Origin: Bugula neritina
Taxonomy: Eukaryota; Bryozoa; Gymnolaemata; Cheilostomatida; Bugulidae
DNA: 64,000 bases
Direction of reading: 5' to 3'
NCBI GenBank assembly: GCA_964035545.1
Contig: OZ037769.1
Span: 666,501-730,500, forward strand
Shown: positions 42,988 through 55,646 of the stretch, in pieces
Numbering within the stretch: position 1 is the first letter of the stretch
Layout: every line of letters begins with the position of its first letter
The notes under the pieces: generated by a model
The model's input: only the letters and a program-made list of their open reading frames with translations
Databases searched by the model: none
What the model was told of the DNA's origin: nothing
Translations under genes and position numbers: made by a program

Positions 42988-43727
42988 AACAGATGTTATA
43001 TATTATACCAGTAACTGCTTGCTCATGATGATTTGACATTTATTTTTACGGCTTAATCTTACAACTGAGCAACTTTACGTGCTTTTATTCAGTGTCTATT
43101 AAGTAATTTTCCAAGACGATATGAGGTTGTGTTCTCAAGTCAACCTTGCAAATTTATACATGTAGTTTAGAATGAAATATTTATTTTTTATTGCTAAAAT
43201 GACATAACCATTTGATTATACATAAGCATTACATTATTAATATATTGCTAAGAATGTGTGCACTGCATGCCACACCAATGATAATTTGTTATACATTATT
43301 TTTATTTGATTTGTATTTTGTTACAAATTGATCAACTAACATTTTTGCGTAATACTTAGTTTACAGAGCAAAAGGTTTTTGTTTCATTTTAGAGGTAGAG
43401 AGCTAGAACAGAATTAAAGTAATATTTTGCCAATAACAACTTTGTCGAAAAGTCAGTATCAAATTATCAGCATGATTTTTTTTTATAGAACAGTTGTAAT
43501 ATATTTTCAACTTGAAATATGATAGGGAATATATTTTTCAAAATGAAATAGCAAACATTTTAAATTGTAGTGCAACAAACTTTTATTATTTATTTAAAAC
43601 AAATAAATACACACTATATAATATAGCTTGGAGAATTGTATTGTAACTATAAGTGCCTTGTATTAATAACTACGTAGGCTTGAATAGAGGTGTTCTGTGA
43701 AGTTCATATAACTGTGGCCCACCTTTC

Positions 43728-43803
43728 TACTAGATTTATCTCAACTCCTCAAGTTTTATGCTAATATATACTAAACATTAAATACGCACAGTGTGGCCCT
43801 AGG
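43728..43803. mobile_element. Solo end of the MITE family found at 34472
   Basis: AAATACGCACAGTGTGGCCC followed by TAGG is the reverse complement of the left end of the 34472-34784 element (CCTGGGGCCACACGGTGCGT) with few changes. The corresponding H flank at about 50910-50930 lacks it, so it inserted, or was lost in the H copy, after the duplication. Confidence 0.5.
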
Positions 43804-44174
43804 CTAATACATACTAAACGGCAACATTATAGTCTCAGCTCCACACCCCACAATAGCATGCTTAGGGGTCCTCATAACCACACAACAACTAGTTATATTT
43901 CGCTAAACCTGTGAATAGCGCGAGTGCATAGTTATCAAGCTCTTGGGAAGCGGCTGAGTACCCACACAGACTAGCCAAAGTCACAACTCTTTGCTATATT
44001 ATCATCTCAATTCATGTACACTTTCTACTTAACACATTAATAAGAATAAGAATTGGACTCTGCATGTTATATTATATAGTTTAGACACACAGTAGCTTTG
44101 CTCGATGGAGTTGTCTTCCTATAAGAGCTGTCAGTCTACCAGAGAGGATAATTCCCTCTACCCATTAATTAGGT

Positions 44175-44405
44175 CAGTGAGATATAATATAATATTATAT
44201 ATTAATAGTATATATAACATTATATATAATAATATATATAATATTATATATAATATTTTGTATATAATGTTATACATAATATTATTATCTAATACTATAT
44301 ATAATGTTATATATAATATTTACATATAATATTAATATATAATAATATTATATATAATATTATATATAGTATTATATAATAATAATATATATAATATTAT
44401 ATAAT
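44175..44405. repeat. Palindromic TA-rich tract
   Basis: About 230 bp of TATAATATTATATA-like words able to fold back on themselves; counterpart at 51295-51515. Confidence 0.9.
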
Positions 44406-46754
44406 GGTTTCATTCAGGATTTCAGTATCAACGTTCACATCGAATACCTGTTTTGAGATATTGCATCTGTGAGTTGTTAACTCCTCACGCTAAATTTGAC
44501 AGCATGTGATAGCTATGATATTGCAATGGCTATCTTTTAATTGTCAAAACTCAACACAGCAGATCATGAAGTTGCTGAATCCCAAGGGAGAAAGCTGCAT
44601 TTACTACCCGCGAGCTCATAAAGGTTATTTTACAGCAAAATGACAGTGATGCTATTTGCTGCGAATATGGAACTGCAAATGTTCGGGCATTTAATTCTCA
44701 GGGGAAGAAAGGGTTAAAAACAATAATATATTATATTAAGCCCTAGAACTACAAAGAGCAGGCAAAGTGAGAAACTATGCAGAGGAGCGTTGTACCCGCC
44801 CCTTATTTTCTTGAGGTCTCCTGAAACTACGTCTACTCCCACCATAACATCTCATTACATTCACAAACTTATGTGAACTTAGAGGTGAGCTGATGAGTGG
44901 TTTGACGTAAAGCTGGTGACAAAGTCCATGAAATGTTAAAAGCCAATGCAAAGGAGCTGTTGCTAGCCATTGCTATTATTTACCTGAATAACTTCGAAAA
45001 TTATGGTTTTTTCCGAGTCACATGTTTAAATTTTTCAGGTTTATGCATGCGAGTTATCCACTTATTTAGCAATGTAAATTTTAATACACATTACTTTTAA
45101 AAATGTGAATATCAATATAAATTATTATAATTCAGTTTTTGTAAAAGAAATCTCAACAGCTATATCTGAATTAATTTTTTGCTTGTGTAGACAAAACAAG
45201 CAAGTAATTATATTTATGCTTTATTTTAAAAATTGACAGTTCATCCGATATATTTTACTTTTTTCTAACTTAAAAATGCAGTCTGAAATTAGAAACCAAG
45301 TTCAAAAAACTTTTGTTTCTGCAAAAGGATATTAATTTTCCTTATAGCATTCTATTCGTTAAAATTTTCAGGAAACTTTAAATTCAAGCTATTTTAACCT
45401 GCACTACAATTAATTTTTCTCCATATCTTTTTAACCTTGACTACTTCTAACAAATATTCACTTTACAAGAAGCAGGTCTTACAGGTGAGCCTGTATCTCC
45501 TCTCGTTTTTAGAGTTGAAATACACCTGCATAAAGGTGTGTCTTGGGTCACAATTTTCAAATTTTACTCATGAATATAAACAATAGTTATATCAAAGCAC
45601 CACTAAGACTATACCAATAAGCTCCACACTACTCAACTCTCACATAGTTTCACTAATCCTTGCTTTTTTTATTGTATTTGGATATCTATTTTTTGTCAAT
45701 TCTAATTTTTTTATGCAAAAAATCAGTATAATTTTTGACATGCGTAATATATAAATTAAGATTATCTCCCTCAGTTTTAATAAATTACAGTAACTGCCAC
45801 TTTTTTATAGAATACTTTATGTCTGAGGTTGTCCTAATAAAGGTGTTGCCAGATTTTAGCTAACATTTTGTTAAAGCTATATATTTAGAGTATTTTATTA
45901 AATAAAAGCAGACTTATTGGAAGCAGAATTTTGAATGCACATACAACATTCTGCTTCCAATATGTCTGATTTTATGTTTACTTGTACTTCTTTACAAGAA
46001 TATAAATGTTTACTTATTTTATTACAATGCACTCCAATAAAGTATTGTATTAGAAAATGTTTAAAGAAACTAAAAAAATTTTTAATACAATTTTATTTAT
46101 TTAATATTTTTTTAATATTTTTAAAAAATAGCATCAATTAAATGGCTAATGAAGTTAGCTCAGTACAAGCATCTTGTATCACTAAAACTTGGTGTTTGAA
46201 ATGGGTAAAATATTTATTGCAATCAGCGAGCAAGTTAGATTTGTCTATCCCTATGTGAGTTTTATTGTTTTATGTTGGAAACTGATGGATTATCAAATCT
46301 ATTTTACACTTAGAAATATCTTCAGTATTAGATTATTCTTTTCACTAAGCTGTATAAACCATTGTGTAAGATTCAATGACACAGCTGGGTTGGTGCCTTT
46401 GTTGAAGCCCTCTTGTTTTCTAGTAGAAATGATAAAAATAGTTTGAATCTAAAATTTCCGTTATATAATATGAGGTGATGTATGTTGTTTACTAAATACC
46501 AGGAAAAAACTTTTGTTATTTAAAGACACTGTTATAAAAACTCTGGTAACGCAATAGATCCAGGTGTATTGTTTCTCTCCTTTGCTGTAAAAGCTTTTCT
46601 TGTTGCTATAAAGCATTCCACATGGAATGGATTGCATTATGAGTATGTTTGTATAAGCACAATGAATAAATAGAGTCAACTGGTTCATATTATGTAGTTG
46701 AATAAATTCATTTTGATACCACCATTGTTCTTTTCACAAGGAAGTGTATCTATA

Positions 46755-46791
46755 ATCACAAGTATATATACTGAAGTATTTGACTTGTGAT
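46755..46791. promoter_or_regulatory. Inverted-repeat element upstream of H
   Basis: ATCACAAGT and ACTTGTGAT as in F, again ending 138 bp before the ATG. Confidence 0.45.
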
Positions 46792-46835
46792 AATAGACTA
46801 TACTTTACCCCCTGCATGACTAGTATTATTGTGAA

Positions 46836-46843
46836 TATATAAA
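46836..46843 (+). promoter_or_regulatory. TATA-like element, receptor H
   Basis: TATATAAA 93 bp before the start codon, as in F. Confidence 0.4.
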
Positions 46844-46928
46844 TCTATACTGTGCATAAGATACAACACTAGGTGTACACATCACAGCTTGTACATAAAC
46901 TATCTACTTACATGGTACCTTCAATACA

Positions 46929-49900
46929 ATGGTAAGTACACAGTGTATGTACATATTATTAATATATGTTAGCAGAATCAGCAGTGCAAAAGGGTTAACT
47001 AGGCATATTATTTGGTTGAGCTTTACTGTACAAAATGTAGGAGTATTTATACTAATATTAGCTGTTTTTGTTTCAGTCAGTCAGAAGACAACTCCTGCTG
47101 CTACTGAGTGGTTACATCATCATATTGATAAAAGGACAAGATATTAAACCAGTGAATATTTGTGATAATAATACAGTGACAGTTGATAGAGGATATGCAG
47201 GGATAATAGAACATAGAGAGATAGAGGGATCACCTGTTAGATGTAGTCTAACTCTGAGAGCACCTGCTGGTAGTTATATCAGTATACCAGGAGTTGCTGT
47301 AGCTGAAGAAGGGGAAACCTGTCCAGAGATACAGATAGATGGTACAACATACTGTATTGACTCTATAGAACCTGGTATAATACAGAAGTTCACTCCAGAA
47401 CAGTCTGTATTATCAGTTTCTACTCTCAGCAACATGGCAGGATTTAACCTGGAGCTCTTCTCAACAGGTATGTATACATAATATGATATTCAATACACAA
47501 CAGTAAAACTAAAGATGACCTATATATCTATTAACTGTATTTTGTTGGAAAAATTTCAAATGCTTAGAAGTACAGGAGTAATTTATAGTTTGTAAGAAAT
47601 ATGTCCAATATACCATTTCTGTTACAGTGGCATCCTGTGGTGAAGATATTCAGATACCAGACAGACCTCAAGCTGAACAGTTGACTGGAATATTCACCAG
47701 CTCTTATACAACTGATAAACACGCATTATCATCCTGTGAGTTTACAATATCAAACCTACCAAGTGAAGCTCACTATGTTAGGTTTGATATTACTGAGCTT
47801 ACAGAATCATCCAGAACCTCCTGGTTTATTGATAATCAGGAGTTTGCTAACTTCCCTGGTGGATATCTACATAACATAACCTCTACAAACAACCAACTCT
47901 CTGTGAGATATGAAAATGAGGGAGATCCTACTACTGGAGATGTAGAGTCTGCATTCTTTATGGTTCAGTTTACAGGTGAGTGAAAAACGCACATAAATGA
48001 GTTTATAAGCATCAAAATATTATAATGCATTCACAGCCAAAATTAGATTCTGAAAATTACAGCTGAAACTTTTTTCAGAAATATCTTGGACTTTCTCCCT
48101 GTGTCTGCCATATGCGAGCCAACTTTCTCTTTACTTTTACAGTGTTGACATGTGGAGATAAACCTGAAATCGATCATGTGACAAGTACTCCATCTACTGA
48201 ATCTCCCTGGTTTCCTGGTACAATAATAAACTATTCTTGTGAAAATACTGACTATCAGTTGAAGTATAACTCAACTTCTGAATGTAAAGTAGATGGCACA
48301 GAGGCTAAGTGGGTCAACCAATCAGAGATCAGATGTATTCCAGGTATGTATTCATATAACATAAGGCTGTATAATGAGGATTATATATAGACTTTCTCTA
48401 ATAACTGAATATAATATTTTAAATACCTTTTCTAGTCCCCTACTGTACAGAAGAGCCAAGAGATGTTGAGTTTACTGCTAAAACTAAGACTGATACTCAT
48501 TCAACAGTATATGAGTGTATAAAAGAATATGAGAGTAGAGATGGAATAGAAGAAGTTGTATCTAGATGTAGTTCTACTGATACAGATAATATACCATGGC
48601 TATGGAGTAATATATCTCTAACATGTACACCAGGTATATGTAGGACATAGTAATAATATACTGTAAATGCTGTATACTTATTATATTCAAGCTATCTTTA
48701 TAGCTGCTAGTCTTATTTTAATAATTATACTAAATTATAATAGTAACAAGATATAACCTCTCTAAATTTAAATAAACTGCTCATTGACACCTGCTAGTAT
48801 AATTCTTTAATAATAACTTTAGTTGAGTGTGACATCACTGATCTCTCCATCAATAACTCCACTACTAACATCACATCTAAAGGAGGGACAACTCACACAT
48901 ATGTCTACCAAGAAGTTCTATCATATGACTGTTACTATGGTTACAAGAAAACAAACATGGATGTGATACAGTGTCAACATGATAAAACTTGGTCCAGTAT
49001 TCCAGAATGTACAGAAGCAGGTGATTATTTAGAGGTTTAAATTACTAGTATAATACAATTGTTCTATTTGCCTAAGTTTATTACTATTTCTTGTATATAA
49101 AAGAATAAACCAAACAAAAATTTCCTTTTTATTATTTTGCAATTAGTTTAATTTGTTTTGTGTCATATTTCCTATACTTTGTAATGTCTTTTACAACAGC
49201 TAAGTGTGACCCAGCAGCACTAAACCTATGTAACGGAGACATACAGACAGACATATATTACGGAGGAGATAATCTACTCTACTCATGTAATGATGGTTTT
49301 ACTAAGACTACAGATCCTGTCTGTACAGAGTCTGGTAACTGGTCACATGACCCTGGTTGTTTGTTGGTCAGAGATGGTAAAGTTTCTGCTTCTGGTTCTG
49401 GAACTACTGAAAGCACAAGAATGATTAGTTATCTAGCCCTGCAGTCTCAAAGGGGTAAGTGATGATGTTAAACCATAACACAGGCAATGTTACATAATTA
49501 TAATAATAAATGGTGGATAGAATTATTCGATCACTCCCTGCAGTAATATAATATTTATCATAAGATATTTTATTTGTCAGATAACAAAAAATTAATAAGA
49601 TAAATATGATTTTATTGATGTAATAGCTTATGACTTCGTCCAGAGCACTACTTGAAAACATAACTTCAAATCATACTCAGCGATAAATGACTTTGTTTAT
49701 TCACGTTACTAGGCAACAGTATACTAACTACTAATGTTAAATTTACAATGAGTCTGTCTGTCTGTCCTGCATCACTTTTGATATTTCATTCTATATATTT
49801 TTGATAGTTTAAAATCCCACTGTTGGAGCATACCTTTGCTAATTTTGAACTGCATTCTCTCAACTGTGAAATATTTGTGTATTCAGATAGTTTGATTGGA

Positions 49901-50179
49901 GTGGTGGTAGTTCTGGTACTAGCAGTGGTTACACTGAGTAGTATTATTCTCTACTTGAAAAGAAGTAGTCTGCCCTGTAGAGACACCCCATCTGATAAAC
50001 ATGAAGTATATGAAGAACCTATGTCTACTCGACCCTCAAACTCAGCAAATCCTCCCACCAACACTTACGAGCAGCTCACCACCTCTCCATCATCAGCATA
50101 TGAACAACTTCAACTGAACACAACAGTTCCTCTTTATGAGAACAGACAGGATATGACATCACCAGCCATTGAGATTTAG
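46929..50179 (+). CDS. Receptor H: CUB-CUB-CCP x4-TM with canonical ITAM
   Basis: Exons 46929..46931, 47077..47467, 47628..47975, 48143..48343, 48436..48633, 48823..49020, 49200..49454, 49887..50179; 628 residues. Signal peptide RRQLLLLLSGYIIILIKGQ; CUB-like 1 to 131 (cysteines in DICDNN-, VRCSL-, TCPEI- and YCIDS-type contexts, then LSVSTLSN and FNLELFSTG as in the last CUB strands); CUB-like 2 to 247 (two cysteines); CCP1 to 314, CCP2 to 380, CCP3 to 446, CCP4 plus linker to 531; TM 534-554; KR stop-transfer. Tail: VYEEP (Y573), Y592EQL, Y603EQL and LYENR (Y615). Y592 and Y603 form YxxL-x7-YxxL, the ITAM consensus bound by tandem-SH2 kinases of the Syk/ZAP-70 family. Predicted self-contained activating receptor. 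The 5' portion is F-like and the 3' portion G-like. Confidence 0.92.
50066..50110 (+). other. ITAM coding segment, receptor H
   Basis: Encodes YEQLTTSPSSAYEQL (residues 592-606). YxxL twice, seven residues apart, within the 6-8 range of classical ITAMs. The second half, SAYEQL, also fits the looser ITIM consensus. Confidence 0.88.
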
Positions 50180-52715
50180 AACAGATGTTATATATTATAC
50201 CAGTAACTGCTTGCTCATGATGATTTGACATTTATTTTTACGGCTTAATCTTACAACTGAGCAACTTTACGTGCTTTTATTCAGTGTCTATTAAGTAATT
50301 TTCCAAGACGATATGAGGTTGTGTTCTCAAGTCAACCTTGCAAATTTATACATGTAGTTTAGAATGAAATATTTATTTTTTATTGCTAAAATGACATAAC
50401 CATTTGATTATACATAAGCATTACATTATTAATATATTGCTAAGAATGTGTGCACTGCATGCCACACCAATGATCATTTGTTATACATTTCTTTCATTTG
50501 ATTTATATTTTTTACAAATTGATCAACTAAAATGTTTGCGTAATATTTAGTTTACAGAGCAGAAGGTTTTTGTTTCATTTTAGAAATAGAGAGCTAGTAC
50601 AGAATTGGTGATATTTTGCTAGCAGCAACTTTGCAAATCAGCAACATGAATTTTTTAATAGAACACTCGTAACATATTTCTAAATAGAAATATGATAGGG
50701 AATATATTTTACAAAATAGCAAACATTTTAAATTGTAGTGCAACAAATTTTCATTATTTATTAAAACCAATAAATACACACTATATAATATTGCTTTGAG
50801 AATTGTATTGTAACTATAAGTGCCTTGTATTAATAACTATGTGCATGGGCTGGAATAAAGGTGTTCTTTGAAGTCCATATAACTGTGGGTTATCAGCCCA
50901 TTTTTCTACTAGCAATACTGATACATACTAAATGGCAACATTATAGTCTCAGCTCCACACCTCACAATAGCATGCTTAGGGGTCCTCATAACTACACAAC
51001 AACTAGTTATATTTCGCTAAACCTGTGAATAGCGCGAGTGCATAGTTACAAGCTGTTTGGGGAGCGGCTGAGTACCCACCCAGACTAGCCAAAGTTACAA
51101 CTCTTTGCTATATTATCATCTCAATTCATATACAGTTTCTACTTAACACATAAATAAGAATAAGAATTGGACTCTGCATGTTATATTATATAGTTTAGAC
51201 ATACAGTAGCTTTGCTCGATGGAGTTGTCTTCCTATAAGAGCTGTCAGTCTACAAGAGAGGATAATTCTCTTTACCCATTAATTAGGTTAGTGAGATATA
51301 ATATGTTATTATATAATAATAGTATATATAACATTACATATAATATATTATTATATATAATATTATATACAATAATATATATAATACTATATATATAATA
51401 CATTATATATAATTTTATACATAATATTATTATATATTACTATATATATAGTGTTATATATAATATTATTATATAATATTACATAATAATATTATATATA
51501 TTATTGTATAATGGTTTGTTTCATTTAGGTTTTCAGTATCAACGATTTCATCGAATACCTGTTTTCAGATATTGCATCTGTGAGTTATTAACTAAATTTG
51601 ACAGCATGAGATAGCTATAATATTGCAATGGCTATCTTTTAATTGTCAAAACTCAACACAGCATATCATGAAGTTGCTGAATCCCAAGGGAGAAAGCTGC
51701 ATTTACTCCTGCCAGCTGATTAAAGTTATTTTACAGAAGTGAACTTGCTGCCAAATGACAGTGATGCTATTTGTTGCGGATATGCAACTGCAAATGTTTG
51801 GGCATTTAATCCTCAGGGAAAAAAGGGTTAAATAACCTACATTACACTAAGCCCTATAGAATACAAAAAGCAGGCAAAGTAAGGAACTATGCAGGGGAGA
51901 GTTGTACCCGCCCCTTATTTTCTTGAGGTCTCCTGAAACATACGTCTACTCCGACCATAACATCTCATTACATTCACAAACTTATGTGAAGTTAGAGGTG
52001 AGCTGATGAGTGGTTTGATGTAAAGCTGGTGACAAACTCCATGAAAGTAAAAAAGCGGTTAATAGCCATTGTTATTATTTACTTGAATAACTTCGAAGAT
52101 TATGGTTTTTTCCGAGTCACATGTTTAAATTTTTCAGGTTTATACATTTGAGTTATCCATTTTTTGTAGCAATGTAAATCTTAATACACATTACTTTTAA
52201 AAATGTGAATATCAATGTAAACTATTACAATTCATTTTTTGTCAAAAAATCTCAACAGCTACCTAAATTAATTTTATGCTTCTGTAGATAAAACAAGCAA
52301 GTAATTATATTTATGCTTTATTTTAAAAATTGACAGTTCACTCAATATATTTACTTTTCTCTGATTTAAAAGTGCAGTCTGAAATTAGAAACCAAGTTTT
52401 AAAAACTTGCAAGAGGATGTTTACTGGCAATTTATTTAATAAAATCTATGGGGGAATATGAAGCTTCAGGGCATTTTATCTTCTACAATTAATACTCCTC
52501 TTGATCATATCCCCTCCCCACCCCCCCCTCCCCCCTATATTTCTCCAAACCTTGACTACTTGTAACAAATATTCCCTTTACAAGAAGCTGGTCTTACAGG
52601 TGAGCCTGCATCTCCTCTCGTATTCAGAGTTAAAATACACCTGCATGAAGGCTGGTTCCTGGGCCACAATTTTCAAATCCTAATCATGAATATAGACAAT
52701 AGTTTCAACCAAGCA
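50180..52715. repeat. 3' flank of receptor H, copy of the G flank
   Basis: Collinear with 42988-45610. Contains a TA-rich palindromic tract at 51295-51515, and near 52510-52537 a C-rich stretch not present in the G copy. Similarity ends after ACAATAGTTTCAACCAAGC. No coding exon. Confidence 0.88.
51295..51515. repeat. Palindromic TA-rich tract
   Basis: Counterpart of 44175-44405, diverged in length and phase. Confidence 0.9.
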
Positions 52716-55646
52716 ACTCTTTGATACGTACACAGATGCACCAGCTTTACCTCAGCCAATAGGAGTGATAGTTGCTCTTATTTGAATTGTTATGCAATAC
52801 TATAAACTATAAATAAGAATTACGTAACAGCTTCTTTTATTACGATTTGACCCTATGATTAGTGGTAGAATCTTTCTTTTGACAGCAGCCTAAATCAACA
52901 GCTAGTCTCGCCTAGTCAAAAGTGAATTGGTGCAGGTACGTTTGCAAATTATATATTTCATCCCTTAAATTAAAATATACCTGTAGAATATTGAGATTGT
53001 ATAGTAGGTAATGGAAGCTCGGGTTTGCGTGTAAAACTAAATACTAAATAGTTATATCCAAAACCAACACAGGGACTTTAGTCTCTGCTCACATTAACAG
53101 AGTCACACTTGTATGGTAATTAGTTATTGCTATTAGTCATTGATTCATATTGATATGCTACTTAATAAACATGAATATATAATATTTATGTTAATATATA
53201 ATAGTGTGATTTCTGTTTCACTTATCATCGTGGTAATTAGCAATTACTACTTTTCCATCACACTAGTAATTAAGCCTATTTGGTGTTCCTCAAAACTTCT
53301 TTAAAAAATGGATTTATTTTTTTCAAAATATCAGCAAGGTTAATGAAGCAAGGATTTTAATATATCTATAGTGATATACTGAAGGTAAAATGGTTTTGTT
53401 GTAAAATAGAAATGCTAACTTAGGCCTAGACTTTGTCCATCAAATTTCATCAGCTTATATCTGTTTTGACCAAATTTAAAAGCTTTCTATTTAAATTGTT
53501 AAAGTTGTGTTACTTTTAAATTTAAACTTCAATAACTACTTACTATGCCAAGGATTGTTTTAAAATGGCAGTCAATTTAAAATGTGTTTTCAAAGTACTA
53601 TAATATATTTTGTCAGGTGGTTGATTGTCATGGTTGCAATGGAGATCAATAATAGCAAACTTCAGAGTAGAAACAAATAATGTATATTGTCCAATACTCT
53701 AGGAAACAAAGACTTGAATTAAATAATGTATCACTAATAATAAATTACATAGTCCAAACAACCTTCTGATCTAATCAAGACCTTAAGTTTGTAAATATCT
53801 TTGCATGTAAATCAGAATTATTATTCTTTGTTGAACGTTATTGAAGCTACACTGAAGTAGATATAATAATTATATAAAGCAGCCCAGCCAGGCCCCCTAT
53901 CAAGTGTTTTGTTATGGCTAGTGAATAGTAATTATACAGTATGAAAAACATTATATTCAAATATCCCATTTCAAGATTCTACCACTTATTTCATTCACAG
54001 TGAGACGAATGGTGAATCCACTAATAATTATGTAATCATCTCTTTTCAACCACTTGTTATCTCTTGTCACTGTGTTATTAATCAAGTGTTTATGTTACTG
54101 AGTGTTACGTAATATCACTTGATATAATAATACAGAGACAGTTGGCCTGCCCTGGGTGACTGGCAACAGGTGTTCTATATTATTGGGTGTTTCTTAGCCT
54201 CACTCTGATTTGCTTGTAGATATAAACGGCATGGTCAATGAGAATTAGCTCAGTAGTCTGTTTTCAGTCTTCTAAGGCTGTTCGTACTTCCCATGCATCT
54301 GCCTACTCTTCCGAAGCCATACTTTGATATTGTGGGTACGTATGTTCTTAGACTCTATTGTAGGTATTTAATTTCATATACTGTGTTGTGATATTCAATT
54401 TTACTTGAAATATTTTAAATCAATCTCAAGGATTTGCTCAACTAGAACAGTTTTAACTTGCATGTAAAATATGAATGGTTATAGCCAATGGTAAAGTGAT
54501 ATGTTGGCTAACTGCAACACTTCTTTAGTCATTCTAGTGCTGTGACATTCTTTGAATTTCATATACTTTCTTCTCAATCATACAAATTCATTCTTGGTAT
54601 GATATCCCTTGTTTGTACAAGCCCAACTCTTGGTTGAATACTTAAACACACTTTAGCTTATAAATTATAGCGTAGAATGTAGGCTTTTAAAAACCATCTG
54701 ACTGCTTTTTAGCTTGTCATCCGTGCTTTTGTTTAACTTGTTCTGCATTTTCTATAGGCAGATGGGAGTTAACAGAAGACTGAGTTTCTAGAATTAGATC
54801 TGCAGAAAGCAGAGCGGGCATCTACCACCCCACCCTAACCTTGCCATGGATGGCACTAGTCGAATTCATGTCTATGTTTAGTTACATGAACGCTACTATG
54901 CCATACACTGCAAGTGACAGTTCCCTCAACAGATACAGCCTTGTTTCTTGGTGACTTGATGGAGAAAAGTTGGAATTATTTGCTCTTGATATGTAATGGC
55001 AGCTGAAGTTACAGCTTATAAATAAGTTACCATATTATATGTCATGGAAATCTGTAGATATTCCCATTTCACATATTATTATATACTTATATACTGTATT
55101 ATATACTAACATGCTATATCATATTATATACTGGTATACTATATTACACTCATATACTACATCATGAAGTGTCATTGGTTAAGCTATCATACGGCTGTAC
55201 CATATTGAATACAGCTGTTACACAATTCTTTGACTTCTATGACTTTGTGTTATTTCATACACAACAGGCCACTTTGTACTTCTCTTGCAAGTAATAACTT
55301 TTCTTGTTGAACAACTTATTTCAGTTTTAAAATCTATCCCAATTCTGTTTATTTTATACAACTTCAACTTGATTTGTCTTAAAAATTTATTGCCGGATAT
55401 TGGCGTATGCTCTTTTTCTAGTCACCTTAGACTCTGTATAAAACAGGGAATTCTATTTGAAATCACTTCAGGCAAAGCCAGTTATATCTAAACATGCATG
55501 TCAAACAACAAAATATATTTTAATATTGGAAAATTATCACAAGTTGTAAAAATATCACATTACAGAAAGTTTTAAAAAGTTTAATAAAAAGTATAACCGT
55601 GACACACATAGGTTTGGTTTCTTTACTAAGCTAGTAAACAGATTGT
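52716..55646. other. Gene-poor region between the array and the ankyrin gene
   Basis: No convincing protein exon on either strand. A possible spliced non-coding transcript on + is suggested only by splice-like signals: a donor gtacgt after GGTGCAG near 52937, an exon-like block about 54223-54334 between TTGCTTGTAG and a gtacgt, and an acceptor-like TTCTATAG near 54758. Near 55070-55165 there is a degenerate TATACTA-type repeat. Confidence 0.3.

Larger units (their letters stand above)
42988..45610. repeat. 3' flank of receptor G, duplicated downstream of H
   Basis: About 2.6 kb whose order and sequence recur at 50180-52715, with scattered substitutions and indels. Includes the palindromic TA-rich tract 44175-44405, GCTTAGGGGTCCTCATAA, and CCCGCCCCTTATTTTCTTGA blocks in both copies. 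No protein-coding exon. A small insertion near 43728-43803 is absent from the H copy. Confidence 0.88.
45815..46928 (+). repeat. 5' flank of receptor H, copy of the F flank
   Basis: Matches 34080-35569 from TTTATGTCTGAGG to the start codon, lacking the 313-bp MITE. Close to the ATG the two are almost identical, and the first introns of F and H are identical over the stretch read as codons. No gene of its own. Confidence 0.88.
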
